The notes under the pieces are model-generated. The model was not told the DNA's origin, did not search any database, and saw only the letters and a list, made by a program, of their open reading frames with translations. Below are positions 20,690-27,852 of a DNA stretch of 28,957 nt, one piece after another. The stretch spans positions 1 to 28,957 of the forward strand of contig JADJUP010000049.1 in NCBI GenBank assembly GCA_016716965.1. Reading direction: 5' to 3'. This DNA comes from Sulfuritalea sp. (GTDB lineage: Bacteria > Pseudomonadota > Gammaproteobacteria > Burkholderiales > Rhodocyclaceae). How positions within the stretch are numbered: position 1 is the first letter of the stretch; each line of letters opens with the position of its first letter. The translations under genes and the position numbers were made by a program.

Positions 20690-21511
20690 ATGGCATTCAT
20701 TCCAGACGGCACTGATTACGGTCGTGGACGCGGTGGGCTTGCTGCTCATCCTCTTGCGTTCGGCCACATTCTCGACCCGCAGACGCTCAAGCAGATGCTG
20801 TTCCCTAATGCGTGGCAGGGGAACCGCTTTGTCCTCGATGACTTTGAAGGCGACACTCTCAACACCTTCCTCTGGGCCGTAGATGGTGACACCGGCACCA
20901 CGTCATTCGCCATCCCTGCTGCTGGTTCTACTGTCGCTGCTTCGATCATCCGTGGTGACACGTCTACCGACGACAATGAAGGCATCAGCATCTACGGCCA
21001 TGCGACCCTCTGTGGCGATAAGAATGCCGGTATGGCCGTGCGCTGGCGCTCCAGCGTCGTTGCCCTGACGTACCAAGAACTCGGGTTCACCGACCCGCTG
21101 TCCGATTACACGCTCCCGGCCATCAACGACATCGACACCCCGACCATCGCCAACGGCGCGCTCACCGTCGCTGTCCAAGCCCGCGACGCCTCCCAGACTC
21201 TCACCTCGATGGCGCTCATCCTCGATGGCGACGCCACCTATGCCACGTCGAAGGTGAATCACGGGACGTTCACTCCCACCGTGGACACCTGGTACACCTC
21301 CATCATCCAGACGGACGGCGACACGGTGCTTTCGTACATCTACGACACCGACACCGCTGCCTCCCCGACATTGGTGTCCGGTGGCTTCCAGAGCAAGGTG
21401 GCAGGTTTTGAGGGCGGCACGCTCGTCCAGCCGTGGTTTTTCTTCGGCAACAAGACCTCTGACTCGGCGGTTGTCGATCTCGACTTCATCGCTTACTGGG
21501 CTGACAGGTAG
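20690..21511 (+). CDS. Beta-rich structural protein, LamG/concanavalin-like
   Basis: This 273-residue protein has its own promoter module. After a short N-terminus (MAFIPDGTDYGRGRGG and a helix with LDPQTLKQML) comes VLDDFEGDTLNTFLWAVDGDTG. This is the typical opening of LamG or concanavalin-like jelly-roll domains (a DDF…LN…W pattern). Alternating beta strands follow, with AGMAVRWRSS, MALILDGDATYAT, VDTWYTSIIQTDGDTVLSYIYD and a closing PWFFFGNKT…VDLDFIAYW. Such domains serve in phage decoration or fibre proteins that bind sugars or virion partners. Exact role unproven. Confidence 0.72.
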   Translation: MAFIPDGTDYGRGRGGLAAHPLAFGHILDPQTLKQMLFPNAWQGNRFVLDDFEGDTLNTFLWAVDGDTGTTSFAIPAAGSTVAASIIRGDTSTDDNEGISIYGHATLCGDKNAGMAVRWRSSVVALTYQELGFTDPLSDYTLPAINDIDTPTIANGALTVAVQARDASQTLTSMALILDGDATYATSKVNHGTFTPTVDTWYTSIIQTDGDTVLSYIYDTDTAASPTLVSGGFQSKVAGFEGGTLVQPWFFFGNKTSDSAVVDLDFIAYWADR

Positions 21512-21624
21512 ATTTCTTTGTCGAGTGTGACCGATACGAATCTCTCCTGTCCCGCCACGACGACGACGCGGCGTCAACAGGATCTAGTCCATTTCGCATC
21601 AACTATTGCACGAGGTAAAAAGCA

Positions 21625-22308
21625 ATGAGTGACATCCGAGCCTATCCTTCCATCACCCCGAGGCGCGTATCTTCCGACACTGGTAGCCCCTCGGGCGTCC
21701 ACTCCACTCGCGACAGCGCACTGATTGCTGCCGACTGGTGGATGGCTCGCGCCATCGAGGGCCGCATGTTCGGCGTCGATACGGCGACCGGCACGACCCC
21801 CGACACCTTCAACGCCACCTACGCCGCTGCCGAACCGGACCTCTACATCTATGTCCCGGCGAACACGGCCATCATGCCGGTCTACATCTCGGTCGGCTTC
21901 GAGGACACGGGCACTGCCCAGGTTCTCGATGTCTTCGCTATCGCCACCTCGACGGGCGACTCCGCCGTCACCGGCACCACCGAGACCATCAACTCTCTCC
22001 ACATGGGCGCTCCACTCTCGTCCGGCTGCACGGCGACCTCGGTTGTCACCTCCAACGGCACAGCCCCGGAATCCGGCAACTACTTCGAGTTCTGGCGTCC
22101 GTACATGGGCTTCGGTGAGGACGCCTTCAACGGCTCTACCGGCTTCGTGAACGAGAAGATCCACGGTGTCTCGTGGTCGGCCAAGGAGACGGGCGTCTAC
22201 CCGATTATCCCTGGCGGTGGCGCTCTCGCCATCTACGCCTCGGGGCAGGCCGCGACCGGCTTCATCACCTGCGTCTTTGTCGAACTCCCTGAGACGATGG
22301 TGCTCTAA
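21625..22308 (+). CDS. Structural protein, first of a likely paralogous pair
   Basis: ATG 21625 has GAGGTAAAAAG upstream. The 227-residue product has an arm (SDIRAYPSITPRRVSS), then a beta sandwich with IMPVYISVGFEDTGT, VLDVFAIATSTGDS, a GTTETINSLHMG segment and a C-terminal GFITCVFVELPETM strand. It resembles the next protein in order of segments: an IPVYxxx strand, TGT turn, an acidic strand, a GTTE/GTSE turn, a short MG loop and a final strand near the end. It joins that gene directly (TAA then ATG). Likely a decoration or base component. Confidence 0.68.
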   Translation: MSDIRAYPSITPRRVSSDTGSPSGVHSTRDSALIAADWWMARAIEGRMFGVDTATGTTPDTFNATYAAAEPDLYIYVPANTAIMPVYISVGFEDTGTAQVLDVFAIATSTGDSAVTGTTETINSLHMGAPLSSGCTATSVVTSNGTAPESGNYFEFWRPYMGFGEDAFNGSTGFVNEKIHGVSWSAKETGVYPIIPGGGALAIYASGQAATGFITCVFVELPETMVL

Positions 22309-22998
22309 ATGGCAGAGCGCCAGCCGTTCCCGATTGGCGACACCACAAATGGACAGGTTGTCCAGGTTTCGGACGCCCTTCGCCCCATCCCAGTCAGGGG
22401 CGGGGGGCTACCCGTACCCACCATCGACTTCCTCTGGAAGGCGTCTTACGAAGGCAAGGTCTTTGTCGCCGGGGACGCCGACCAGAACGATGTCGTCACC
22501 GGGCAGACCTCCTTCGCAAACACCACGCCGACGCTCATGCTCGACGTGCCGGATGGCATCAACTGCATCCCCCTGTTTGTGGACCTGATGCAGACGGGCA
22601 CGGTGGCCGGTGGCGACATCGAACTCCTGTTCGAGATCGACAGGGTAGACCGCTACTCCAGTGGCGGCACCTCCGAAAAGGTGTTCTCTTCGATGATGGG
22701 TGGGCCGAAGAACAAGGTTGCCTGCTACTCGGGCGCTACTGCGGTCGCCGGGTACGGCATGACGCTCTCGCGTTACGACCTGGCCCCGGACGTGTCTCCT
22801 GCTGAAGGCGCGGTGAACAAGCCGTTCTGGACGCCTCCGTACCCCGTCATCCTGCGCGGCCCCGCTGCGTTCCTCATCTACTCCTCGGCTGGCGCCACTG
22901 GCCCGACGTGGTTCTGGAACATCGGCTGGATCGAACTGACAGACGCGGAACTGGCGAACTACCTCGGAGTCTATTTCCCTGACTCGCCGGGGGTCTAA
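22309..22998 (+). CDS. Structural protein, second of a likely paralogous pair
   Basis: ATG 22309 follows the previous TAA without a gap. The product is 229 residues. IPLFVDLMQTGTVAGGDIEL, then VDRYSSGGTSEKVFSSMMGG and WFWNIGWIELTDAEL mirror the landmarks of the upstream protein. The N-terminal part (about 1-45) differs and may be a partner-binding arm. A spacer of about 100 nt with a weak GTG ORF follows. No enzymatic motif. A virion surface or collar role is plausible but inferred. Confidence 0.68.
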   Translation: MAERQPFPIGDTTNGQVVQVSDALRPIPVRGGGLPVPTIDFLWKASYEGKVFVAGDADQNDVVTGQTSFANTTPTLMLDVPDGINCIPLFVDLMQTGTVAGGDIELLFEIDRVDRYSSGGTSEKVFSSMMGGPKNKVACYSGATAVAGYGMTLSRYDLAPDVSPAEGAVNKPFWTPPYPVILRGPAAFLIYSSAGATGPTWFWNIGWIELTDAELANYLGVYFPDSPGV

Positions 22999-23097
22999 GT
23001 GACCTCCCCCTCTGTTGGCAAAGAGGAACCTCGGCGGGGTTGTAGCCCTCCGGGGCGTGGCCTCGGCTACTCGAAGGCCGAAGCGGGAGGAGTGTAG
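22999..23097 (+). CDS. Possible 32-aa ORF between structural genes
   Basis: GTG 22999 follows the previous stop directly and reads to TAG 23095-23097. The product is Gly/Pro/Arg-rich (EEPRRGCSPPGRGLGY) with no domain. The GGGAGGAG at its 3' end is the ribosome site of the next gene, so the stretch may just be leader sequence. Weak. Confidence 0.2.
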   Translation: MTSPSVGKEEPRRGCSPPGRGLGYSKAEAGGV

Positions 23098-23100
23098 CAG

Positions 23101-23355
23101 ATGGCGATAACGACAGCACAACGCAACGCGGCCCTGTTCGACATCATGGGCCTGCTGTTCACGAACGACGAGTCCGCGCTGGACGTGTTCCTGCGGGCCT
23201 GTGTGGCCTACCACAAGGCGGGGAACGCGAACGAGAAGGAAGCTGCGGTTACGCTCTCGAAACTCGCTTACGAGCGCGTCGTGGGGCGAACGCCGACGGT
23301 GGCGGACTTGCATATGCTAACGAACCACCTAGCGGAGAGCGGGGTGCTGACGTGA
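23101..23355 (+). CDS. Small helical protein, 84 aa
   Basis: ATG 23101 has GGGAGGAG about 10 nt upstream. The protein is mostly helical: AALFDIMGLLFTNDESALDVFL, then AYHKAGNANEKEAAVTLSKLAYERVVG, then a last helix. Its TGA overlaps the GTG of the next gene at 23352. No family recognised. Its size and place among structural genes fit a small adaptor or assembly factor. Confidence 0.65.
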   Translation: MAITTAQRNAALFDIMGLLFTNDESALDVFLRACVAYHKAGNANEKEAAVTLSKLAYERVVGRTPTVADLHMLTNHLAESGVLT

Positions 23356-24416
23356 CCGTTGCGAACGTCTACGGGCTGATGATCCCGCCGTTGTTTATCG
23401 GTAGCGCCACCCCGGCGTTCACAAGTGTCTTACTCGACGCTTCCGGGGAAAAGTCGGCTCATATCGTTCAGGCTCCCAAAACGGGATCTATCCACAAAGT
23501 CCACTGGCGAACAGGCACAGTTACAACCCCAACGGATACAGACGTTCGGCTGGAAACTGTAGAACTAACTACCCAGGGCAACCCAAGCGGGACGCTCTTT
23601 GGAACCAATACCAACGCTACGGAGGCATCTGCGTCTATCACATCGGACACTTGGATAACTACCACGTTGACCGCTGATGCTTCCGTCACGAGAGGGGACG
23701 TGTTGGCGGTCGTAATAGCTCCTAGCGGTTCGCCCAATTACAATGTGTCGCACGCTACTCTTGCAAACGTAGGGTTTCCATATAGAAGGCAATTTACTAC
23801 CTCATGGATAGCAGGTGCGTCTAGCTCTGGCGCGATGTGTGCCCTCGAATACTCTGATGGGTCATTTGCCTACTGCCCTGGGGTGTTTCCGTGGAGCGCG
23901 ATAAATGCTCACACGATTGGCTCGGGCTCTACCCCAGACGAGATCGCGCTTAGGTTTTCCTTTGCGGCTCCACTGCGTGTTTCTGGTGCTTGGATCGCAG
24001 CGGAGGCAGACGGGGATTGGAGCCTGGTTCTCTACGACTCCGATGGAACTTCTGCGCTCCAAACTGCAACACGCGACAAAGAAGTCCGGTCTACTAACGG
24101 CTTTGCACTGCACCATCATGTGATTTTTCCTGCTTCTCAGCAGTTGCTTGCTAGTACCACCTACCGCTTGAGTTTTAAGCCTACGTCTGCCACTACCGGA
24201 GTTATCTACAGCTTCGATGTAGCGGCTGCCGCCATCTTAGACCAAATGGAGGGTGGGCAAAACCTCCACTACTCAGCGCGGACGGACGCTGGGGCGTGGT
24301 CGGAAACGACAACCAGACGCCCCATGATCGGCCTGATCATCGACGGCATTGACGACGGCGCTGGCGGTGGATCTGGCGGCGGCGGCCCACTCGTGGGGGG
24401 AAGGTTAGTTCGATGA
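23352..24416 (+). CDS. Fibre-type protein with different base composition
   Basis: GTG 23352 overlaps the upstream stop. The 354-residue product is Thr/Ser-rich with repeated beta segments (VRLETVELTTQG, TWITTTLTADASVTRGDVLAVVIA, WSLVLYDSDGTSALQTATRD) and a Gly-rich C-terminal tail (GGGSGGGG). The strand pattern with 'xxGDxLAVVI' is typical of receptor-binding or tail-surface jelly rolls. Base composition is clearly less GC-rich and the codons more mixed (acg, act, aca, ata all used) than in the genes on either side, which suggests recent acquisition. It overlaps the next ATG by 4 nt, so operon structure was preserved. Confidence 0.68.
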   Translation: MTVANVYGLMIPPLFIGSATPAFTSVLLDASGEKSAHIVQAPKTGSIHKVHWRTGTVTTPTDTDVRLETVELTTQGNPSGTLFGTNTNATEASASITSDTWITTTLTADASVTRGDVLAVVIAPSGSPNYNVSHATLANVGFPYRRQFTTSWIAGASSSGAMCALEYSDGSFAYCPGVFPWSAINAHTIGSGSTPDEIALRFSFAAPLRVSGAWIAAEADGDWSLVLYDSDGTSALQTATRDKEVRSTNGFALHHHVIFPASQQLLASTTYRLSFKPTSATTGVIYSFDVAAAAILDQMEGGQNLHYSARTDAGAWSETTTRRPMIGLIIDGIDDGAGGGSGGGGPLVGGRLVR

Positions 24417-25012
24417 CTCTTCACCTCGGGGCAGTCCCCGCAAGTTCAACCCTCTACATCCCGTTCGCCACCTACGACAGCAGTGACGGTTCCTCGATCA
24501 CCATGACCGGCCTGGCCGCGACGGACATCGAGATTTACAAGAATGGCAGCGCGACGCAGCGGTCTTCGGACGCGGGCTACGCGCTGCTGGATACGGACGG
24601 CATCGACTTCGACGGCATCACCGGTATCCACGGCTTCTCAATTGACCTGAGCGACAACACGGATGCTGGGTTCTTTTCGGTCGGCGGGTTCTACTGGGTG
24701 GTTGTGTCGAGCGTGACGGTGGACTCCCAGACGGTGAACTTCATCGCCGCAACCTTCCGCATCGTTGCCGCAGAAGCCATCGCCGGGAAGCCGAAGGTGG
24801 ACGTGGACGGCTGGCTCGGGACGGCGACAGCAACGCCTACCGTGGCCGGTGTGCCGGAAGTCGACCTGACGCACGTTGGGGGCGCTACGACGAACGTGGC
24901 CGCTCTGGCGACGAATGTAGACGCCATCCTCGCGGACACCGCCGACATGCAGCCGAAGCTCGGGACGCCTGCTGACAACGACATGGCGCAACCGACATCG
25001 CCGCTACATTAG
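24413..25012 (+). CDS. Tail/fibre protein, N-terminal part (frame-interrupted)
   Basis: ATG 24413 opens MTLHLGAVPASSTLYIPFAT, a start I know from many phage structural proteins, with ATDIEIYKNGSATQRSSDAG and GIHGFSIDLSDNTDAGFFSVGG following. The first 110 residues form a beta domain. Then come PKVDVDGWLGTATATPTVAG and a helical stem. The frame breaks near 24985-24991, where TDIAATLATNSGADCALVV continues one frame over. The full gene runs on to 26401 through at least six single-base losses. The complete protein would be roughly 660 residues. Likely a tail fibre or baseplate-attached protein. Confidence 0.75.
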   Translation: MTLHLGAVPASSTLYIPFATYDSSDGSSITMTGLAATDIEIYKNGSATQRSSDAGYALLDTDGIDFDGITGIHGFSIDLSDNTDAGFFSVGGFYWVVVSSVTVDSQTVNFIAATFRIVAAEAIAGKPKVDVDGWLGTATATPTVAGVPEVDLTHVGGATTNVAALATNVDAILADTADMQPKLGTPADNDMAQPTSPLH

Positions 25013-25190
25013 CGACAAATAGCGGGGCTGATTGCGCGCTCGTCGTCCAGGCAGCGGCAGTGGTGGGCGCGACCGGCAACGACACCACGCACATCCATCT
25101 CGCCCCCACCCCAGCCAGCACGTCGGAACGACGAACTCAACGACCACGCTGATCGATCATTGATGCGACAACCGCTGAGCGGCACGTCCG
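24991..25190 (+). pseudogene. Frame-scrambled bridge of the 24413-26401 gene
   Basis: Pieces of one protein can be read by switching frames. TDIAATLATNSGADCALVV…ATGNDTTHIHLA runs in one frame from 24991. NDELNDH is in a second frame at about 25127. IIDATTAERHVR is in a third from about 25156. Then WIDDYVASAALA needs one extra base near 25193. In this protein family the order THIHLA…NDELND…DATT…RWI is expected, so all pieces belong together. Each change fits loss of one or two bases. Confidence 0.65.
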
Positions 25191-25736
25191 TTGATTGACG
25201 ACTACGTTGCTTCGGCTGCGCTGGCAACGGTGGCGACGTTGCCGTTCACGCCGGAAGAAGCCCTCGACGCGTGGTACATCTACCCCATCCGCCGCGACAC
25301 AGCCCCCACCGGCGCGTCCCTCCGCAGCGGCCTCGGCCTGGCGTCGGCGAACCTCGATACGCAGATCGCCGACATCGAAGGCAAGGTCGACGACCTCGAA
25401 ACCCGCCTCGGCACGCCATCCGACCTCGGGAGCGGGGCGACGGTAGCGGCGAACCTGGCGGACATCGAAGGGTTCGCGGACAGCATTCCTACCGACGTCT
25501 GGGCGAACGGCACGCGCACTCTCACGGCCATCGATGAGGACAGCACCACGCTCGACCTCGACGCCACCATTCGGGGCGCGGTTGGCCTTGCCGCCGCCGA
25601 TCTCGATACGCAACTCGCCGCGCTTCCTACTGCTGCGGAGAACGCCGATGCGGTCTGGGATGAAGCGGCGACCGCCACACCGACGCAGGCAAAGCGGGCG
25701 AACAGTTGTGGGGAGGTCTCGATGCCGGCTGGCTGA
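25191..25736 (+). CDS. Tail/fibre protein, middle part (frame-interrupted)
   Basis: This is the continuation of the 24413 gene; the apparent TTG start at 25191 is inside the frame break. It reads DDYVASAALATVATLPFTPEE, then two copies of a helical unit GLxxAxLDTQxA (LASANLDTQIADIEGK and LAAADLDTQLAALPTA), with a VDDLETRLGTPSDLGSG coiled segment between. Such repeats form trimeric stalks. The frame is lost near 25705 (KRANS), where LWGGLDAGW should follow with one additional base. Confidence 0.68.
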   Translation: MIDDYVASAALATVATLPFTPEEALDAWYIYPIRRDTAPTGASLRSGLGLASANLDTQIADIEGKVDDLETRLGTPSDLGSGATVAANLADIEGFADSIPTDVWANGTRTLTAIDEDSTTLDLDATIRGAVGLAAADLDTQLAALPTAAENADAVWDEAATATPTQAKRANSCGEVSMPAG

Positions 25737-26401
25737 CACGAACGAACTGCAACGGCGATTGCGGCATCGCGGCGGTAAAGAGCGATACTGCGGCCATCCT
25801 GACCGACACGGCAGAGATTGGAGCGGCTGGTGCGGGCCTGACAGCGCTGGCAACGCAGGCGTCTGTGAACACCATTGACGACCTGCTCGACACCGAACTC
25901 CCGGCACTGACTACGGAAGTGGGCAAGATCCCCAAGAGCGATGGCACATCTTCGTGGAACGCCACCGCGCTGGCGGCGATTCAGGGCGAAGCGAACGACG
26001 CACTCGTTGCCTACGACCCGCCGACCAATGCCGAACTCACGACGGCGCAGGGCGTCATCACGGCGCTTCTCCCTGCCGCGCTCACTGGTGATGGGAACAT
26101 GAAGGTAGATGTGCTCGCTATCTCAGGCGACACCACTGCCGCAGACCGGCTTGAGGCTCTGATGGACGGGATCATTGTGGCCCAGGTAAACGACGCTGGT
26201 GCTAGCACCACTTCCTTCGTTGCTGATGGGTTCACGGAGGCGACCAACGATCACTTCAACGGGCGCCTGATTACCTTCCTGACTGGCGCTTTGGCGGGCC
26301 AGCAGACGGCCATCACCGATTACGTTGGGGCAACCCAGACGCTCACTGTCACGACCTTGACCGAGGCTCCTGCCGAAAATGATTTCTTCATTGTCCACTA
26401 G
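25706..26401 (+). CDS. Tail/fibre protein, C-terminal part (frame-interrupted)
   Basis: This is the C-terminal part of the same gene; TTG 25706 is not a true start. It reads WGGLDAGWLTRTN, stalk repeats with SDTAAILTDTAEIGAAGAGL and STTFVADGFTEATNDHFNGRL-type sequence. It ends in TFLTGALAGQQTAITDYVG, TLTVTTLTEAPAENDFFIVH and a TAG. That ending is a familiar terminal domain of phage structural proteins in which a beta repeat closes the fibre. It shows the gene is full length despite the breaks. Direct role in host contact is inferred. Confidence 0.7.
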   Translation: MWGGLDAGWLTRTNCNGDCGIAAVKSDTAAILTDTAEIGAAGAGLTALATQASVNTIDDLLDTELPALTTEVGKIPKSDGTSSWNATALAAIQGEANDALVAYDPPTNAELTTAQGVITALLPAALTGDGNMKVDVLAISGDTTAADRLEALMDGIIVAQVNDAGASTTSFVADGFTEATNDHFNGRLITFLTGALAGQQTAITDYVGATQTLTVTTLTEAPAENDFFIVH

Positions 26402-26436
26402 CCCGCTTCGCGTAATGGCGCTCAAGGATTCACCGT

Positions 26437-26592
26437 ATGCCGTCATTCATTGATCCAGAACTCCTCTACCTACTAGTAGCCCTGCCAGCGTTCTTCGCAG
26501 GGCGTTTCCGGCGCAATCAGAAGCCAGTGATAGTGCCGCAGGATCGGCTCGCTGGGCTACGCCGCTACCAGGAGTACAAGAATGGCCGTTAG
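26437..26592 (+). CDS. 51-aa small membrane protein
   Basis: ATG 26437 has AAGGA about 8 nt upstream. MPSFIDPELLYLLVALPAFF forms a hydrophobic span, followed by a basic part (AGRFRRNQKPV) and a charged tail (LRRYQEYKNGR). Its TAG overlaps the next gene's start (ATG 26582). It could be a holin-like or tail-linked membrane protein, but a single span gives no proof. Too short for most gene finders. Confidence 0.55.
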   Translation: MPSFIDPELLYLLVALPAFFAGRFRRNQKPVIVPQDRLAGLRRYQEYKNGR

Positions 26593-26785
26593 ACTCGGCT
26601 ATGGCGGACTTGGGAACACCAATGGTGCGCGGGACTTCTCTGGAAAAGAGGAACTCCTGATTGTCTCTTCTGCTCCCGTTGTAAGTTACGCACCCACATG
26701 GTCACGCCGCTGGCGCGGGACCAATGGCCTCCAGTGGATACAGAAACTCCAGCCCCAATTCACCCGTGCAGTAAACTGTAGTTAA
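26582..26785 (+). CDS. Unknown 67-aa protein
   Basis: ATG 26582 overlaps the previous stop and has AGGAG about 6 nt upstream. The product begins MAVRLGYGGLGNTNGARDFS and ends in QFTRAVNCS. It is basic and aromatic, with no domain that I know. Base composition has dropped toward 52% GC here. The C-terminus may be affected by the indels that are common from about 24985 on. Confidence 0.5.
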   Translation: MAVRLGYGGLGNTNGARDFSGKEELLIVSSAPVVSYAPTWSRRWRGTNGLQWIQKLQPQFTRAVNCS

Positions 26786-26883
26786 TGGCCCTCATCTCTA
26801 GCACATGGACTACCGCAACAACTGAAGCCTACACGCGAGCGGCGATCCTCAAGAGGATTTTGCGCGAAGGATTTAAGGTGTAG
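26785..26883 (+). CDS. Possible 32-aa protein
   Basis: ATG 26785 abuts the previous stop and reads MALISSTWTTATTEAYTRAA, then ILKRILREGFKV, to a TAG. It starts beta-like and ends in a basic helix. No convincing ribosome site. It could also be a fragment of a longer frame-shifted gene. Confidence 0.35.
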   Translation: MALISSTWTTATTEAYTRAAILKRILREGFKV

Positions 26884-26886
26884 CGT

Positions 26887-27283
26887 TTGGCAATTACCCT
26901 CGGTTACGACGCCGCTGCCGAAATGCTCACCGCCCTCAAGACGTACTTCGATACCGGCACAGGTGCCATCATCGAGGTCTACACGGAGGCTTTGCAACAT
27001 TGCTTGCGACACTCCAGATGGCCGCTGTCTCCTTTGGTTCCGCGACACAGGTAGTGATAGGCGCGAAGACGACTGCTGCCGCAATTACCGCAGATTCGGC
27101 GGCTGACGAAACTGGGAGAGCAGCCGTATTCAAAATACTGACTCAGCCGTCAGGCACAATGATTCTGCTGGGGTACCTAGCTGGCGAAGCCAAGCAGGAT
27201 CTTGTCTTTCAGAACTCCGAATTTACTCAGGAATGCTGCGGTTGGATTGGAGAGCCTAAGCCTCACGATCCTCGCCGGAATAG
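26887..27283 (+). pseudogene. Structural protein gene, frame-broken
   Basis: TTG 26887, with AAGGTG upstream, opens AITLGYDAAAEMLTALKTYF, a start seen in a common phage structural protein family (AITLG…LLTALKTYFD). The frame changes at about 26995 (ATLLATLQMAAVSFGSATQVV), giving ITADSAADETGRAAVFKIL, and again at about 27220 (NAAVGLESLSLTI). A TAG at 27281-27283 in a third frame would be the natural stop, 7 nt before the next ATG. Full length would be about 130 residues. Likely a beta-rich tail or decoration component. Confidence 0.6.
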
Positions 27284-27290
27284 AGGAAGA

Positions 27291-27726
27291 ATGCCGGAAA
27301 TCTACAGCCACCGCGAACTCCATCAACGATCTGATGTATTCGGCAACGAACTGGGCGAATGTGGCCGACGACACCGCGACCGCCCCCTTGCCAATACGTA
27401 CGTGTCGCTGCACATGGCCCAAGCCCCGGAACTGGGGACAACCAACGACCAATGAGACGGCGTACACGAGTTCCCGCCCGTCAAGCGGTAGACCGGGGGA
27501 CTGGTTGCGGATGCTGCTTCCGGTGGCGCGACCGCCAATGCTGGCACCATATCGTTTCCGCAGTGCGGCGTGACTGGCGCGACGCTACGCACGTGCCACC
27601 GGGACGACACTCGGCGCTGCGGGCCACGTCTGGCACCAGGGCGCGCTCAACAGTTCGCTGGCCGTACTATACTAGGGCATCTCCCCGCAGTTTGCGGCGG
27701 GAGCCCTCACGATTACGGAGTCCTAG
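27291..27726 (+). pseudogene. Structural protein gene, frame-broken
   Basis: ATG 27291 has GAGGAAG directly upstream. MPEIY is followed, one frame over, by ATANSINDLMYSATNWANVA; then NTYVSLHMAQAPELGTTND in another; then NETAYTS; then ASGGATANAGTISFPQCGVTGATL. Late pieces read AGHVWHQGALNSSLAV and PQFAAGALTITES before TAG 27724-27726. The order YVSLH…NETAYT…FPQCG…GALNSSLAV…FAAGAL matches a phage structural family (often annotated as a tail fibre or hypothetical protein). At least five frame changes occur in 435 bases. Confidence 0.6.
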
Positions 27727-27732
27727 CGGGAG

Positions 27733-27852
27733 GTGACGGAACAGACGACCTTCGGACCCCGCTTGAAACGCAAAGCATACCGGGAGATGATCGGGCCACC
27801 GCTGTACTACTATGCCGAGTGCCTGCGCGTGAAGGTGACGCCTGTCCCGTGA
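27733..27852 (+). CDS. Fragmentary 39-codon ORF
   Basis: GTG 27733 reads MTEQTTFGPRLKRKAYREMI, then GPPLYYYAECLRVKVTPVP, to TGA. It is basic with a Tyr run and looks protein-like, but it ends where the sequence becomes frame-scrambled, so the true gene is probably longer. GGGAGG sits too close to the GTG to be its ribosome site. Unrecognised. Confidence 0.35.
   Translation: MTEQTTFGPRLKRKAYREMIGPPLYYYAECLRVKVTPVP

Noticed and set aside
21725..22150. Open frames inside 21625-22308 in the other plus frames
   Set aside because: They are Ser/Arg/Pro- or His-rich shadows caused by GC-rich third positions of the real gene.
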